Below are positions 1-9,708 of a DNA stretch of 52,532 nucleotides, piece by piece. Within the stretch, counting starts at the first letter, position 1, and every line of letters begins with the position of its first letter. The stretch is from Candidatus Omnitrophota bacterium (GTDB taxonomy: Bacteria; Omnitrophota; Gorgyraeia; Tantalellales; Tantalellaceae). Below the pieces are notes generated by a model that worked only from the letters and a program-made list of their open reading frames with translations, ran no database searches and was not told the DNA's origin. Both the position numbers and the translations under genes were made by a program. The stretch covers positions 1 to 52,532 of the forward strand of contig JADGBR010000025.1 in NCBI GenBank assembly GCA_015231405.1, given 5' to 3'.

Positions 1-558
1 GATATTTTTAACGAATATGTGAAGGAGACATCAGTCGATACGATAATCGCGTACCTGGATTCGCTTTGCAAAAAGTACGGTATAGCCGCGGAGTTGGGCG
101 GAGCGCCGGAACAGATAGTTTCAAATATACCCAATATGATCGAGTTTTACGAAGTGGCCATGAAAAGGGACAGGGCCCTGATCGATAACACTATCAATGA
201 AATGAATAAGTCCGGCAAGAACCTGAGCGTTCTCATAACCGGCGGTTTCCACACCCGCGGCATGATGAAGCTTCTGGAAGAGGCCGGTATCTCTTACGTG
301 GTCGTTATGCCGAAAATAACGAAAGACGTCGAGACGCCCTATATTAAGGTATTGACCAACCAGAGGACCTCCTTGGAGGATATCATAACCGAACGCGTCA
401 TGCCGGGTACGGAACCTTCCGATAAAAAGCAGACTGTAGAACCGTCAGTCTCGAAGATGCTTTCGCCGCTACTGAGAACTTACGGGCTCGGGGAGCTGTA
501 CAAAGAAGCTAGGCGTTCCCACAGGGCTATTCGAGGTATTGACCCTAGAACTGGGTAA
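1..558 (+). CDS. 3' part of a giant Omnitrophota-type protein (5' end outside window)
   Basis: The frame is open from the first base, so the true start lies upstream; the GTG at 19 is only the first start-like codon. The visible 185 residues are charged and mostly helical, with a segment reading VLITGGFHTRGMMKLLEEAG that looks like a Rossmann-type beta-alpha unit. I do not recognise a family. The frame stops at 558. The next frame is open from 476 and runs directly into the 1,762-residue ORF. Removing one base near 505 would join the two as ...YKKLGVP..., so this is probably the same giant gene split by a frameshift, either real or an assembly error. Function unknown. Confidence 0.6.
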   Translation, partial: DIFNEYVKETSVDTIIAYLDSLCKKYGIAAELGGAPEQIVSNIPNMIEFYEVAMKRDRALIDNTINEMNKSGKNLSVLITGGFHTRGMMKLLEEAGISYVVVMPKITKDVETPYIKVLTNQRTSLEDIITERVMPGTEPSDKKQTVEPSVSKMLSPLLRTYGLGELYKEARRSHRAIRGIDPRTG

Positions 559-3500
559 AACTGGCGAGGATTTCGCTCAAGTGGCGGGGGATATAAAAAC
601 ACAGTTTGCCGAACTTTACGTTAAGACCTATCTCGAAAAGATGCGGGACAAACTTCGCGATGCGGCAATGAAGCTTGCAGATACCGAGCCCGCGTTCGAT
701 AGGTCGGCCCAGGGCAGATGGGTGCGCGACCAGTGGAACCAATTTGTCGAGAACCCTAAGCTGAGAGATATGTTCATAAAACATTTCTTCGAACAGTCGG
801 AGAGCCAGTACGTGGATTATGTGACCGAGGCCGAAAGGTCAGGCGACGCCAAGGCCGCGAAGGCACTATATCAAAAAGTAGTGGCGGGTCTTTTGAACGC
901 CGATTTCACGGCGGCTTTGGAAAGGAACCACGTGGCGCTCGACGATAAAGGGGATTTTATCGCGGTACACGGAGCGGCTGATTTTGGATCAGAAACTCCC
1001 GGGACAGGAAAAGCAGGCGGACGTGTTTTGACGGTAAATGAAGCCGGGACGTTCGACGTTATATTGAGAGGGTCATATTTGGCCGGGGAAGTACTTGATG
1101 AGGAGTGTCCTTCCGACCCGAGACTAGCGGAGTTTGGGTTTGTTTTTGCCCGGCACAATGGCCTGGCCCGAAAGTGTGCCGATAGGGGACTGCCGCTTGT
1201 CGTACATCCGGGAAGGGGCGGGGTTCAGGGAAGGAAAATTGACAGGTCGGTATTTAGCTGGATAGATCTGGATAAATTGAAAGGCAGGCTCGAGCACAAA
1301 TATATTTCTCATTACAAAGACAAAGGGCTTTTGGACAGGATCGTGGATCATAAGATCAATAAACTCATGTTGAGGGGATTGTTCCAGGCCCATATAGACA
1401 GCGGGTTGTACTCGAAATTAAGCCCCAAAGACCTGAATATACTGGCCAACCACGAGCTTATGCATCTTTATATTTTTAACGCCGCGGAAGCCTATGAGAT
1501 GATGAAATTGTATTTTTCCGATAAGACAAGCGCGGATATTTACGTCGAGACAAAAAGATTTTTATCGGCAAAATTCGGCAATAAAGAGATGGTAGATGAG
1601 ATGCTGGATATTTGGGTGAAATGGAAATATTCCGAGGAGAGCGCGCTTAAGGCTGCCGCCGGAAGACTTGCCGGGGGATCGGACCCGGAAAGAGTTCTAG
1701 CGGACGCTCTGGAGATCTTTATCAACGATTTTCTTGTGAGCTATAAAGGGTTGTCGGTCAATGTAAGGTCGATAGAGGGAAAAATGGCCGAATACGCCGA
1801 AGAGGCGGGGATAAGTTTTACCGCTGACCGAACCGCCTCCGTTCCCGGAAATGAACTTTTAGCCCCAGGAGAGGAGCTCCTAGCTTCTCAAAGGTTCGAG
1901 ATCCCGGTTTGGCAGGTCGATAGGATAAGCGTCCGTCTCGGCGAGATGGGCGCTCCCCGTGACGCCGTAGAAGGTATTGTTGAAACGCTCAGGTCAGGGC
2001 TAGCCGACAGCGAGGACAATTGGTTCTATTCGAGGATAGTCAGGCTGACAGGCGTGGAAGACTTACGCCAGCCTTTGACCGGAAAAAAGAGATACTATGA
2101 GCGCGCGCCGTTCTTGAAAGACGGCGGAAAGCGTGGGAGACTTATCAACGCGGTTACATCCGTGTATGTCTTCGATAAGGACGATACGCTTGACCTCGCC
2201 GCCACAAAGCTCGGCGTCGATTCGGCAAGGCGGCTCGCCTCTATGGTCGCGATGGGCGGAAAGGTCTGCATAAATACCGCGAAAGCGCTGCAGGAACTGG
2301 GTAAGGGTAAGGATTCTATCACAAAGGAACAGGGCCTTGAGATATACGCGCCTCTTCGTGCCGCGCTTGTCGAAGCCGTGTCCAAAGAGGGGTGGGACAC
2401 CCCGGCCGAGGATGTAGCCGACGATATACTGGGGGACCTGTTCGATCTTTATCTTGATACGGCGGCGACTAAACTGGTGCCCACGCGCGGTGCCGTGACT
2501 CAAAAGGACCTTTACATAGACCCGGATTTCCAGGTAGGGTTCGGTGAAAAAGTTTGCGATAATATAAATTCGGTGCTTACGGGAGAAAGGATGCCCGCCA
2601 TGCTCAGGGAAGCATTGGAGGCGGAGAGGGGAAAATTGAGGGCTAAAGGTTTAGCCCACCTGGCAAACGAACCGGTGTTGAATATTTACGCTATGGACGT
2701 CGCGGAGGGTCATCCGCTATACGGAAAATTCGGCGGGAAAGTCATCACCAAGCTACTTTACAGGCCGTTCGGGTACGACGCGCCTGACAAAAAGAAAAAG
2801 GAGGAATGGGACGCCGTTCTCGACGCCAGGAAAGAGATCCAAAAAGTCCTGGTAAAGATCTTTGACGGGATGCATATCGACCGTTCTCTGGGTGACCTGA
2901 CAATACTCCCCGTGGTAGCCGGCCCTACCGCCATAGACCTCAACATGGTGCTGGTGCTTGACCGTGTCCCGTCTGGCGAGACAGGGGAAGAGTCTTTGGA
3001 GATAGGCACGTATAGGAGGATACAGAAAGACCGCGCGATCGAGGATCTGGCGGGGCAGGGTTTTGTCGACATCAGCTTTTTCGATAATGAAGCCCTTGCC
3101 GGGAACGGACTTGCCGTCACACAGCGTTTGGTCCAGAGACCTATTCCCGGAGTGGCCCTTAAAGTCATCGCGGCGGACCCTGAAACTCCCGAAGGAGTGA
3201 AGAGGTCATCTCTCGCCGATAAAAAGTACATAGGAGGTTCCAACCACGGTAAACCGTTAGAGGAAACGGCCGGAGCTGAATCCGATCCGAGGGATGTTAT
3301 TCCTTTGGATGAGATCGCTGGACTTCATCATATAGGAGGGGAATTTGCCGGCGTGGGAAGTTATCTGGACGAAAGGATAGTAGCGCAGGGCGACGCCAGG
3401 CTATCCGAAGCCAGGGCGGGTTATGTGAATGTAGCGGGGGGAAGGAATAGTTTCGCGATCAAGCCAGGGACCTTGGGGATGGGATCTATGGAGTATGAGC

Positions 3501-5827
3501 CGTCGTTAGGAGGTATGCAGGCGGCCGGTGGAAGGGTCCTCTCCGCGAAAAATGCCAGGGGTTTCGACGTTCTTGTAAGAGATTCATATGCAACTGGAGG
3601 TAAATTAGGATCTGAAAGGCCCTCCGACATGCGGCTAAGCGCTTTAGGTTTTACTTTCGTCAGGCACAGGGATCTTGCCAGGAAAAGCAGCGATTCAGGT
3701 TTTCCTCTGATAGTTCATCCCGGCAGGGGCGGCGTACAGGGAGAGAAGCTCGATAAGAGCATGTTCAGCTGGATAGATTTCAATAAAATGAGACGCTGCC
3801 TGGAGCAAAAATATTTTTCCCGGTACAACGAAGCAGATTCTCTTGATAAGATCGTCGGATATAAGATCGGGAAATTGCTTCACAGGGGTTATTTACAGGC
3901 GCATATAGATGACGGGTTGTACGATACTTTGAACCCGGAGGAAAGGAATATCCTCGCGAATCACGAGCTCGTCCATTTACATATCTTCAACGTGTCTGAG
4001 GCGTATGAGATGATGAAGGCATATTTCGCGGATAACGCAAGGGCTGATATCTATGTGGAGACCAAAAGGTTCTTAACCGTTAAATTCGGGAATAAGGAGC
4101 TTGTGGACGAAATGCTGGATGTTTGGGTGAGATGGAAATACGACGAGGAGCGCGCTGTGCACGCGGCAATGAGGAAGCTGGGGAGCGGAATGCCGGAGGA
4201 GCGTATCGAATCAGAAGCACAGGAGATCTTTGTCAATGATTTCATGGTCAACTATAAGGGGTTGTCTACCAATGTCAGGTATATAGAAGAAAAAATGGCG
4301 GAATACGCCGAAGAGCTCGGTCTCAGGTCCGATCTGGTCGCTGAAATAGAAGAGCCCGCCGGGGTCGTGCCGTTTGACGAGAGTTCAATGCCAAGCCCCG
4401 GTGTTCAGGCCGCCGGAGCGGTAGAACCCGTGGAAACGATAACCGTGAATGTGGATGAACCCGGAAGCGTTGAACGGTTAAAGATTGCTCCAGACGGGTC
4501 TATGCGCGGCAGTTATGAGACGACGCTGGATCTAATGCTTGTCGGAACCAGACTTGAGACGGTAAGGAAGATAGTTATAAGGACAAGTGACGTTTCTAAC
4601 GCTCCGGCAATACCGAGAGACCTGATAGCCGGGGATGGGAAAAAAGTCATAATTGCATCTGATAAGGGTTTTGTCATAGCCGGAGTGGACGCCAACGGTA
4701 GAATAGTGACCGGTGGACAGGTCATGATATCCCCGGGCGAGGAAGTGACCTTATTCAGAGATTCCGGAAACTCTGGCCATCTCACACTCGGAGGGGAACA
4801 AGGCAACTTGGATCTGCAAGCTGCCAAGGAAGTCTCGGGTTATAAGCTTCTCAACCCGTCTGATACTGATGGTTTCACTAAGGTCAGCATCCGCTATGAC
4901 GAGACCCGCGGAGAGAAAGCGTCTTACGACGTGTTCGCGAAATTCAAGAAGCATCTTCAGAGGGAGGTAGCGAGGGCGTTAGGCCAGCCTCAGGCGGCTC
5001 CCGGATATTTTCTCCAGAAGCCCGTAGACTTGGTATTCTCCAGTGAGGCTCTCGCCAACAGCGAAATAGCCGAATACGCGGCGATTGACGGTAAGACAAG
5101 CGGAGATGCCGCGAGGGCGCTTCTGGAAACCACCCTTAACGATCTTATCGAGAAGGAATTCGAGTCGGCCGGGATGGATAAAGGCGAATATCAGAAATAT
5201 CTCGCTGATAAAGGACTGAAAAGCGGTGAAAAGTTTATCAGGATCATAACCTACGACGCCGAAGACGTCGATAAGCTCGCGAGGATAAAAGGAAGAAAGG
5301 ACGCGGTGATGGTGTTCGGTATCGTCGAGGAGATCCAGAAAAAAGCCAAGGACGAGGATAAGACAAACCAGCTGAACAACTTCGTGACAAATAACAACGC
5401 GCATGTCCTTCCGTTCCCGTCGCTGAAAGAGATAGGCCAGAGGTCGGACGGGAAAGGGCTTGATTTCGTTCTGGATATGACGGGCAAAGCCATAATGCAG
5501 GCTAGTTTGACCAGCGAAATGATAATCAACCAGGAACAGCTGGCGCTGGATTTCCAGGCGGTATTCTCAGAGTATATGGAAAAAGGGCGGTCGCTTAAAG
5601 ACCATGAGCTCCTATACTTCCTCGCGTACAATGACCTGAAAGGGCTCGATATCGAGCAGCTTACAAAGGACCATGAGCGGTTCCAGTCGGTGAAAGACGA
5701 ACTGGCCGAGATCACGAAAGACGTAGCCAAGTGGATAAACCACATGCTGACCGCGATCAAGCCGATAGTGATAGAACAGCTTAAGAACGAGTTCAAAGCT
5801 CTCAAAAAAGTTATGTGGTCCGTGTAA
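539..5827 (+). CDS. Giant multidomain protein with duplicated HExxH domain and HAD-like motif
   Basis: 1,762 residues from a nominal TTG at 539; the frame is open from 476 and probably continues the preceding ORF. Two copies of a ~265-residue domain lie at about residues 160-423 and 996-1262. Each carries an HExxH zinc-protease-like motif (HELMH 305-309; HELVH 1142-1146) followed by conserved Glu residues, and each has a VHPGRGGVQG segment upstream. Between them is DKDDT (546-550) followed by KVCINTAK, resembling HAD hydrolase motifs I and II. The C-terminal ~500 residues are charged, helical and unassigned. No clear signal peptide is visible because the N-terminus is missing. A strong terminator follows. 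Peptidase activity is inferred from the motif only; the gluzincin or other clan cannot be fixed by eye. Confidence 0.75.
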   Translation: MTLELGKTGEDFAQVAGDIKTQFAELYVKTYLEKMRDKLRDAAMKLADTEPAFDRSAQGRWVRDQWNQFVENPKLRDMFIKHFFEQSESQYVDYVTEAERSGDAKAAKALYQKVVAGLLNADFTAALERNHVALDDKGDFIAVHGAADFGSETPGTGKAGGRVLTVNEAGTFDVILRGSYLAGEVLDEECPSDPRLAEFGFVFARHNGLARKCADRGLPLVVHPGRGGVQGRKIDRSVFSWIDLDKLKGRLEHKYISHYKDKGLLDRIVDHKINKLMLRGLFQAHIDSGLYSKLSPKDLNILANHELMHLYIFNAAEAYEMMKLYFSDKTSADIYVETKRFLSAKFGNKEMVDEMLDIWVKWKYSEESALKAAAGRLAGGSDPERVLADALEIFINDFLVSYKGLSVNVRSIEGKMAEYAEEAGISFTADRTASVPGNELLAPGEELLASQRFEIPVWQVDRISVRLGEMGAPRDAVEGIVETLRSGLADSEDNWFYSRIVRLTGVEDLRQPLTGKKRYYERAPFLKDGGKRGRLINAVTSVYVFDKDDTLDLAATKLGVDSARRLASMVAMGGKVCINTAKALQELGKGKDSITKEQGLEIYAPLRAALVEAVSKEGWDTPAEDVADDILGDLFDLYLDTAATKLVPTRGAVTQKDLYIDPDFQVGFGEKVCDNINSVLTGERMPAMLREALEAERGKLRAKGLAHLANEPVLNIYAMDVAEGHPLYGKFGGKVITKLLYRPFGYDAPDKKKKEEWDAVLDARKEIQKVLVKIFDGMHIDRSLGDLTILPVVAGPTAIDLNMVLVLDRVPSGETGEESLEIGTYRRIQKDRAIEDLAGQGFVDISFFDNEALAGNGLAVTQRLVQRPIPGVALKVIAADPETPEGVKRSSLADKKYIGGSNHGKPLEETAGAESDPRDVIPLDEIAGLHHIGGEFAGVGSYLDERIVAQGDARLSEARAGYVNVAGGRNSFAIKPGTLGMGSMEYEPSLGGMQAAGGRVLSAKNARGFDVLVRDSYATGGKLGSERPSDMRLSALGFTFVRHRDLARKSSDSGFPLIVHPGRGGVQGEKLDKSMFSWIDFNKMRRCLEQKYFSRYNEADSLDKIVGYKIGKLLHRGYLQAHIDDGLYDTLNPEERNILANHELVHLHIFNVSEAYEMMKAYFADNARADIYVETKRFLTVKFGNKELVDEMLDVWVRWKYDEERAVHAAMRKLGSGMPEERIESEAQEIFVNDFMVNYKGLSTNVRYIEEKMAEYAEELGLRSDLVAEIEEPAGVVPFDESSMPSPGVQAAGAVEPVETITVNVDEPGSVERLKIAPDGSMRGSYETTLDLMLVGTRLETVRKIVIRTSDVSNAPAIPRDLIAGDGKKVIIASDKGFVIAGVDANGRIVTGGQVMISPGEEVTLFRDSGNSGHLTLGGEQGNLDLQAAKEVSGYKLLNPSDTDGFTKVSIRYDETRGEKASYDVFAKFKKHLQREVARALGQPQAAPGYFLQKPVDLVFSSEALANSEIAEYAAIDGKTSGDAARALLETTLNDLIEKEFESAGMDKGEYQKYLADKGLKSGEKFIRIITYDAEDVDKLARIKGRKDAVMVFGIVEEIQKKAKDEDKTNQLNNFVTNNNAHVLPFPSLKEIGQRSDGKGLDFVLDMTGKAIMQASLTSEMIINQEQLALDFQAVFSEYMEKGRSLKDHELLYFLAYNDLKGLDIEQLTKDHERFQSVKDELAEITKDVAKWINHMLTAIKPIVIEQLKNEFKALKKVMWSV

Positions 5828-5853
5828 TTTCAGCCCGACACGGGACGGAAAAA

Positions 5854-5882
5854 GGCCGGGAAAAAATCCCGGCCTTTTTTTT
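5854..5882 (+). terminator. Rho-independent terminator after the giant gene
   Basis: A perfect GC-rich 7-bp stem (GGCCGGG/CCCGGCC) with a short A-rich loop is preceded by A's and followed by eight T's, 27 bases after the stop codon. Confidence 0.93.
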
Positions 5883-5898
5883 AGCTGGAGCAAGCGTT

Positions 5899-5983
5899 AG
5901 GGGCAAGGGTCAGGGGTCATGGGTCAAGGAAATGGGCAGGCAAAAAAATGAAGAATAACTCGACCCTTGACCCTTGCCCCTCA
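5899..5983. repeat. Intergenic palindrome built from tandem short words (GGGTCA type)
   Basis: The left arm is made of variants of GGGGTCA/GGGCAA; the right arm carries the reverse complements (CGACCCTTGACCCTTGCCCC). GGGGCAAGGGTCA at 5900-5912 pairs with 5968-5980. The same architecture with different words recurs at 9553-9689 and 26102-26219. Confidence 0.75.
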
Positions 5984-6004
5984 AAATGCTCGAATAACAT
6001 ATCC

Positions 6005-6033
6005 TTGGCAAAACACCTGTTTTATTTTATACT
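6005..6033 (+). promoter_or_regulatory. Sigma70-type promoter, predicted leaderless
   Basis: TTGGCA (6005-6010), 17-bp spacer, TATACT (6028-6033). The downstream ATG begins 8 nt after the -10, so the transcript should start at or next to the start codon. No Shine-Dalgarno sequence precedes it. Confidence 0.75.
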
Positions 6034-6041
6034 AAGCACCT

Positions 6042-9000
6042 ATGCCCGACAGCAGTATAAAGAACATCCTTGCTAACATAGACCTGGCGAAACGGAATAT
6101 CCGTGAGAACCGGAACATCCGCGATGTGGTACTCGTCCTTGGCAATGAAAAGGATAGGAATTACTGGGAGAAACGATTGGCCCTGACCTCTTGCAATGTT
6201 TTTAACGCCGACGGCAAGACGAGGATAACCGCTCTTGAGGAAAAGCTTGGCGAAAAAACGCGCCAGGGGAATTTTCTGGGCACCCTCCTAGCCTATTCCA
6301 GACACAAGGATATCCAAAACCCGAACCCGAACCACGAACCACGCCTGTCCTCCGTAGCTTTAGCGAAGGAGGGAACCACGCCTGTCCTTCGTAGCTTTAG
6401 CGAAGGAGGAAACCACGATCTAAATAAAGTAATTCTAATGGGCATGCTTTTCGGAAAGGGTGAACGCATTTCGCCGTTCAGCCAGATAGAATGCGGATGT
6501 AAGAGCGCCATCGCCTCAGTTTCCATCCCGGATAAAGAAAAGATCGGCTATAGAATGCTCTCCGAGATCGAAGAGGCCCTTATGTATTTTTCTCCCGTGG
6601 CGAAATACCTTGAGGAAGGGGGATTCGAGGGTATATTGAACAAATGGGGGGACGAGACCGAGATACCTTCCATTGACCTTGCCCAGGGCGCGTCCCTGGA
6701 AGGGAAGTACGCGGCATATGACATTGTGAAATTCATATCCAGGGTGAGGGTCACTGGATCTCTGGCGGCTAATAAGGATTGGGTAGCTTATGACAGCAAT
6801 AATACGCTTATCACCCAGATAGCCAGGGCGGATAAAAACGAGCTCATTAGGCGTTTGGAACAAAGCGGGATAGAGAGGTCCGACGACGGTGAATACTACG
6901 CGGGTGTGAGCCTCGGCCCGGTGGCGCTTTCTTATCGTTTTCTGGATGTCGCGCTGGAAGTTTTCTCGGAAGATATGGACAAAACCGGAGTTTTCTACGA
7001 TTTTGACCCTTATCTCATAATGGCTTTCGCGCTTGGCGCCGATAACAAGAAATGGGAGCGTATGGTTTCCGACGACCCGAAATTGAATGCCCTGGCGGGA
7101 CCACGGGGCATGGTACCCGACCTGTACGATAAGGTCAGGAAAACTGCCGCGGTATTTAGGGAAAGGCACGGCCGCGAGCTGACCGTTAGGGTAATAGATC
7201 TCGGGGACAACGTTTTCTGGACGGACATAGGCCAGCATGACCGTATGCGCGAGAAATATCTGGCCCTTACCGAGGATACGGAATTCGGGAAGATAGCGCG
7301 TAAGATAGAGGGATTGGATGATAAAAGGGACGAGAATGGAAATATCGTGGTCAATTCGGAGATATCGCCCGATATGGCTGTCAGGGATTCGGTCGTGATA
7401 AATTCGAGGTTGTTAGGGAAGGGGAGTATAAGATCGAGCGTAATAAAGGATTCGCTCCTTAATAACTCCGAAATGTTCAGGGCTTTTTCCGTGCTCTGCC
7501 ACAGGACTGGGAATACCGTCCTTAAAGAGAATAGCGGCATTTACAGGTCCCTAGGCTGCTCTTTGGACGGCCTTCTCCTTGAACCCGGCATGAGGCACGG
7601 TACGTTGCTTTCGCCCCGGGGACCCATTGACATGAGCGTTTCCGAAACTTCAGATCTCCGTGATAAAGAGAAGAATTACGACAATCCGGTATTCGGGAAC
7701 CCCATATCTTTCGGGGAGGCGTATGACCTGATGAAAGGCTCCGAATATTCGGATATTCAGGAAAGAAAAATAGCCATGCTCATAAAAACAGGAAGGATCG
7801 ACGAGATGAAAAATATAACAGTGGAACTCAGTTTTGGCACAAGCGGTCTCAGGGATACGGTCCTGAATATGACCGATATGGAATGTTACATAAATGCTAT
7901 GGGGTTCATAGCGTATCTCGAGATGAAAGGCGAATTTACCGCCGGAACAGTTGTCGCCCTCGGGGCGGACAGGAGGCCATCCAGCCCGAGGATAAAAAGG
8001 GCCGTGGCCGCCGCGGTAAGAGATAGGGGCGGCGTGGTCGACGACCAGGGTCTTACCCCAAGCCCGGCGCTGGCGTTCTATGCCGCGAGTAAAAAGATCC
8101 CGAGCGTAATGGTGACCGGCAGTCATATTCCCGCGGACCGTAACGGCATAAAATTCACTAAGCCAGAGGGAGAGGTCCTGAAATCCGACGAGAAAGGGAT
8201 ACTTGAGAATGTCCTCAGTGAAAGGAAAAAAGTTTATTCACAGGACCCGGAGAGATCAATGTTTGACGGGTCCGGGATGTTCAAGGAAGGTCCGGCCCTC
8301 GAGGCAGGGCTTCTTCTTGGGGCCCAAGACGCAGGCGGCGAGGCGAACGGCATGTATGTAGAAAGGTACTCGGGTCTATTCGGCAGTGACTTTTTTCCGA
8401 AAGGCGCGAAGATATTTCTTTACGAGCATTCAGCCGTCGGCAGGGATATAGTTAAAGAGATATTTACGCGTATCGGTGTTGAAGTGTACGCTCCCGACGT
8501 TTCGGTGGATATTGAATACTCCGGTATCAAAGAAAAAGCCTTTTTGAGGAGTTCGGAATTCGTGCCGGTCGATACCGAAAGTGTTTCGGCGAGAACGATG
8601 GCGGTATTCAAAAAAGTCATGCTGGATAAAGGTATAGATATAGGTATATCGCTAGACGGGGATTCCGACAGGCCTTTGCTGGCCTATCGGGTTTATAAGG
8701 AAGGGAAACCCCTCGCCGAGGTCAGCTATGTTACCGGCGATATCCTGGGCCTTTTATCGGTTCTCGGGCTTGAATCCCTTGGGGTCAAAATAGACGCGGT
8801 TTGCTGCCCGGTAAGCGCCAACGACGCCATAGCTCAGGTATTATCGCCGAAAGGGCTTGAGATCACCGAAACAAAGATAGGTTCCCCGTATGTAATAGCG
8901 GCCATGAACGATTCCATAAAGGCTAATTCTTCCGGGAAGTCCGGGTCATGGGCCGTTTGTTCATGGGAATCCAACGGCGGATTTTTAACCGGGACGGATC

Positions 9001-9560
9001 TTACCATCAGGGGGAAGATACTGAAGGCTTTGCCCACAAGGGACGCAGTTCTTCCGCTCATTTCCGTGATCCACTCCGCTTATCGTGAAGGTACGGGAAT
9101 ATCCGGTCTTTTAAAGGGACTTCCTCCGAGGTTCACTTACGCCGACAGGCGTAAAGAATTCCCGACGGCGAAAAGCAAAGCAATCATAGGTAAAATATCC
9201 CCTTCCGGCGAGAGGAATATCAGGCAGGCGGTCTTTATGGGTGATCGCGGAGTGATATTGGAGAACTGGAACGGCCAAAAGTCCGGGGTGGATAAAGATG
9301 GAGAGCTCCTGGCGATAAAACAACTGCTTGAAAAGGCTTATGCGGGGTTCCCGGAAATAAAAAGTCTGAACTATACCGACGGGGTGCGGGTGATATTCGG
9401 GAACGGCGAGATATCCCATTTACGCCCCTCCGGGAACGCCCCCGAATTCAGGAATTACGCGATAGCGGACTCGCCTGAGAGGGCGAGGGAGATCGTGCGG
9501 CTCGGTCTTGAAAAAGTCATACCGAGGCTTTTGGAGTTATGTGAAGTGCAGAGCGCATAG
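6042..9560 (+). CDS. Nucleotidyltransferase-like / phosphomannomutase-phosphoglucomutase fusion
   Basis: 1,172 residues. The N-terminal half resembles a sugar-nucleotide pyrophosphorylase: GMLFGKGERISPF (134-146) stands where the GxGxRxxP loop would be, a WTDIG segment follows, then hexapeptide repeats suggesting a left-handed beta-helix (~436-480). The C-terminal half (~590-1165) is an alpha-D-phosphohexomutase with all four landmarks: phosphoserine loop TGSHIP (S694), metal loop DGDSDR (872-877), sugar loop ESNGG (976-980) and phosphate loop RPSGNAPEFR (1128-1137). In this context it probably interconverts Man-1-P and Man-6-P; whether the N-half still makes a nucleotide sugar is unclear because its loop is atypical. 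A palindromic repeat is inserted in frame at residues ~99-123. The gene precedes manA. Confidence 0.85.
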   Translation: MPDSSIKNILANIDLAKRNIRENRNIRDVVLVLGNEKDRNYWEKRLALTSCNVFNADGKTRITALEEKLGEKTRQGNFLGTLLAYSRHKDIQNPNPNHEPRLSSVALAKEGTTPVLRSFSEGGNHDLNKVILMGMLFGKGERISPFSQIECGCKSAIASVSIPDKEKIGYRMLSEIEEALMYFSPVAKYLEEGGFEGILNKWGDETEIPSIDLAQGASLEGKYAAYDIVKFISRVRVTGSLAANKDWVAYDSNNTLITQIARADKNELIRRLEQSGIERSDDGEYYAGVSLGPVALSYRFLDVALEVFSEDMDKTGVFYDFDPYLIMAFALGADNKKWERMVSDDPKLNALAGPRGMVPDLYDKVRKTAAVFRERHGRELTVRVIDLGDNVFWTDIGQHDRMREKYLALTEDTEFGKIARKIEGLDDKRDENGNIVVNSEISPDMAVRDSVVINSRLLGKGSIRSSVIKDSLLNNSEMFRAFSVLCHRTGNTVLKENSGIYRSLGCSLDGLLLEPGMRHGTLLSPRGPIDMSVSETSDLRDKEKNYDNPVFGNPISFGEAYDLMKGSEYSDIQERKIAMLIKTGRIDEMKNITVELSFGTSGLRDTVLNMTDMECYINAMGFIAYLEMKGEFTAGTVVALGADRRPSSPRIKRAVAAAVRDRGGVVDDQGLTPSPALAFYAASKKIPSVMVTGSHIPADRNGIKFTKPEGEVLKSDEKGILENVLSERKKVYSQDPERSMFDGSGMFKEGPALEAGLLLGAQDAGGEANGMYVERYSGLFGSDFFPKGAKIFLYEHSAVGRDIVKEIFTRIGVEVYAPDVSVDIEYSGIKEKAFLRSSEFVPVDTESVSARTMAVFKKVMLDKGIDIGISLDGDSDRPLLAYRVYKEGKPLAEVSYVTGDILGLLSVLGLESLGVKIDAVCCPVSANDAIAQVLSPKGLEITETKIGSPYVIAAMNDSIKANSSGKSGSWAVCSWESNGGFLTGTDLTIRGKILKALPTRDAVLPLISVIHSAYREGTGISGLLKGLPPRFTYADRRKEFPTAKSKAIIGKISPSGERNIRQAVFMGDRGVILENWNGQKSGVDKDGELLAIKQLLEKAYAGFPEIKSLNYTDGVRVIFGNGEISHLRPSGNAPEFRNYAIADSPERAREIVRLGLEKVIPRLLELCEVQSA
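6337..6410 (+). repeat. Two tandem 37-bp palindromic repeats inside a coding sequence
   Basis: Two near-identical 37-bp units (6337-6373 and 6374-6410, two differences) contain the imperfect palindrome CCTCCGTAGC..GCGAAGGAGG, with an extra AACCACG copy on each side. Since 37 is not a multiple of three, the two units are translated in different frames (RLSSVALAKEG, then PVLRSFSEGG), yet the host ORF stays open. Confidence 0.85.
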
Positions 9561-9689
9561 AGCATGGCGCATAGAGCATAGCGTGTCGGTCAGAGCGCAT
9601 TGTGCTCAGAATAAAATGTAAAACGTAAAATACAAGATACAACTACGCAATGCGCTCTGCGCCATGCCCCATGCGCCATGCGCTATGCC
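9553..9689. repeat. Intergenic palindrome built from tandem short words (GCATAGA/GCGCAT type)
   Basis: The left arm repeats GCGCATAGAGCATG variants and begins inside the last codons of the preceding gene. The right arm (9651-9689) repeats the complement (GCGCCATGCCCCATGCGCC). The spacer is AT-rich. Together they could form a long imperfect hairpin in the intergenic RNA. Confidence 0.75.
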
Positions 9690-9708
9690 GATACGCAAAG
9701 GAGAGACA

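Noticed and set aside
5251-5805. Long reverse-strand open frame within the giant gene
   Set aside because: Ser-rich shadow of a well-supported + strand gene, with no motifs or ribosome site; the same applies to other reverse frames inside the large ORFs.
9664-9708. Longer manA start
   Set aside because: It falls in the word-repeat palindrome and lacks a ribosome site; AAAGGAGA precedes the ATG at 9709.
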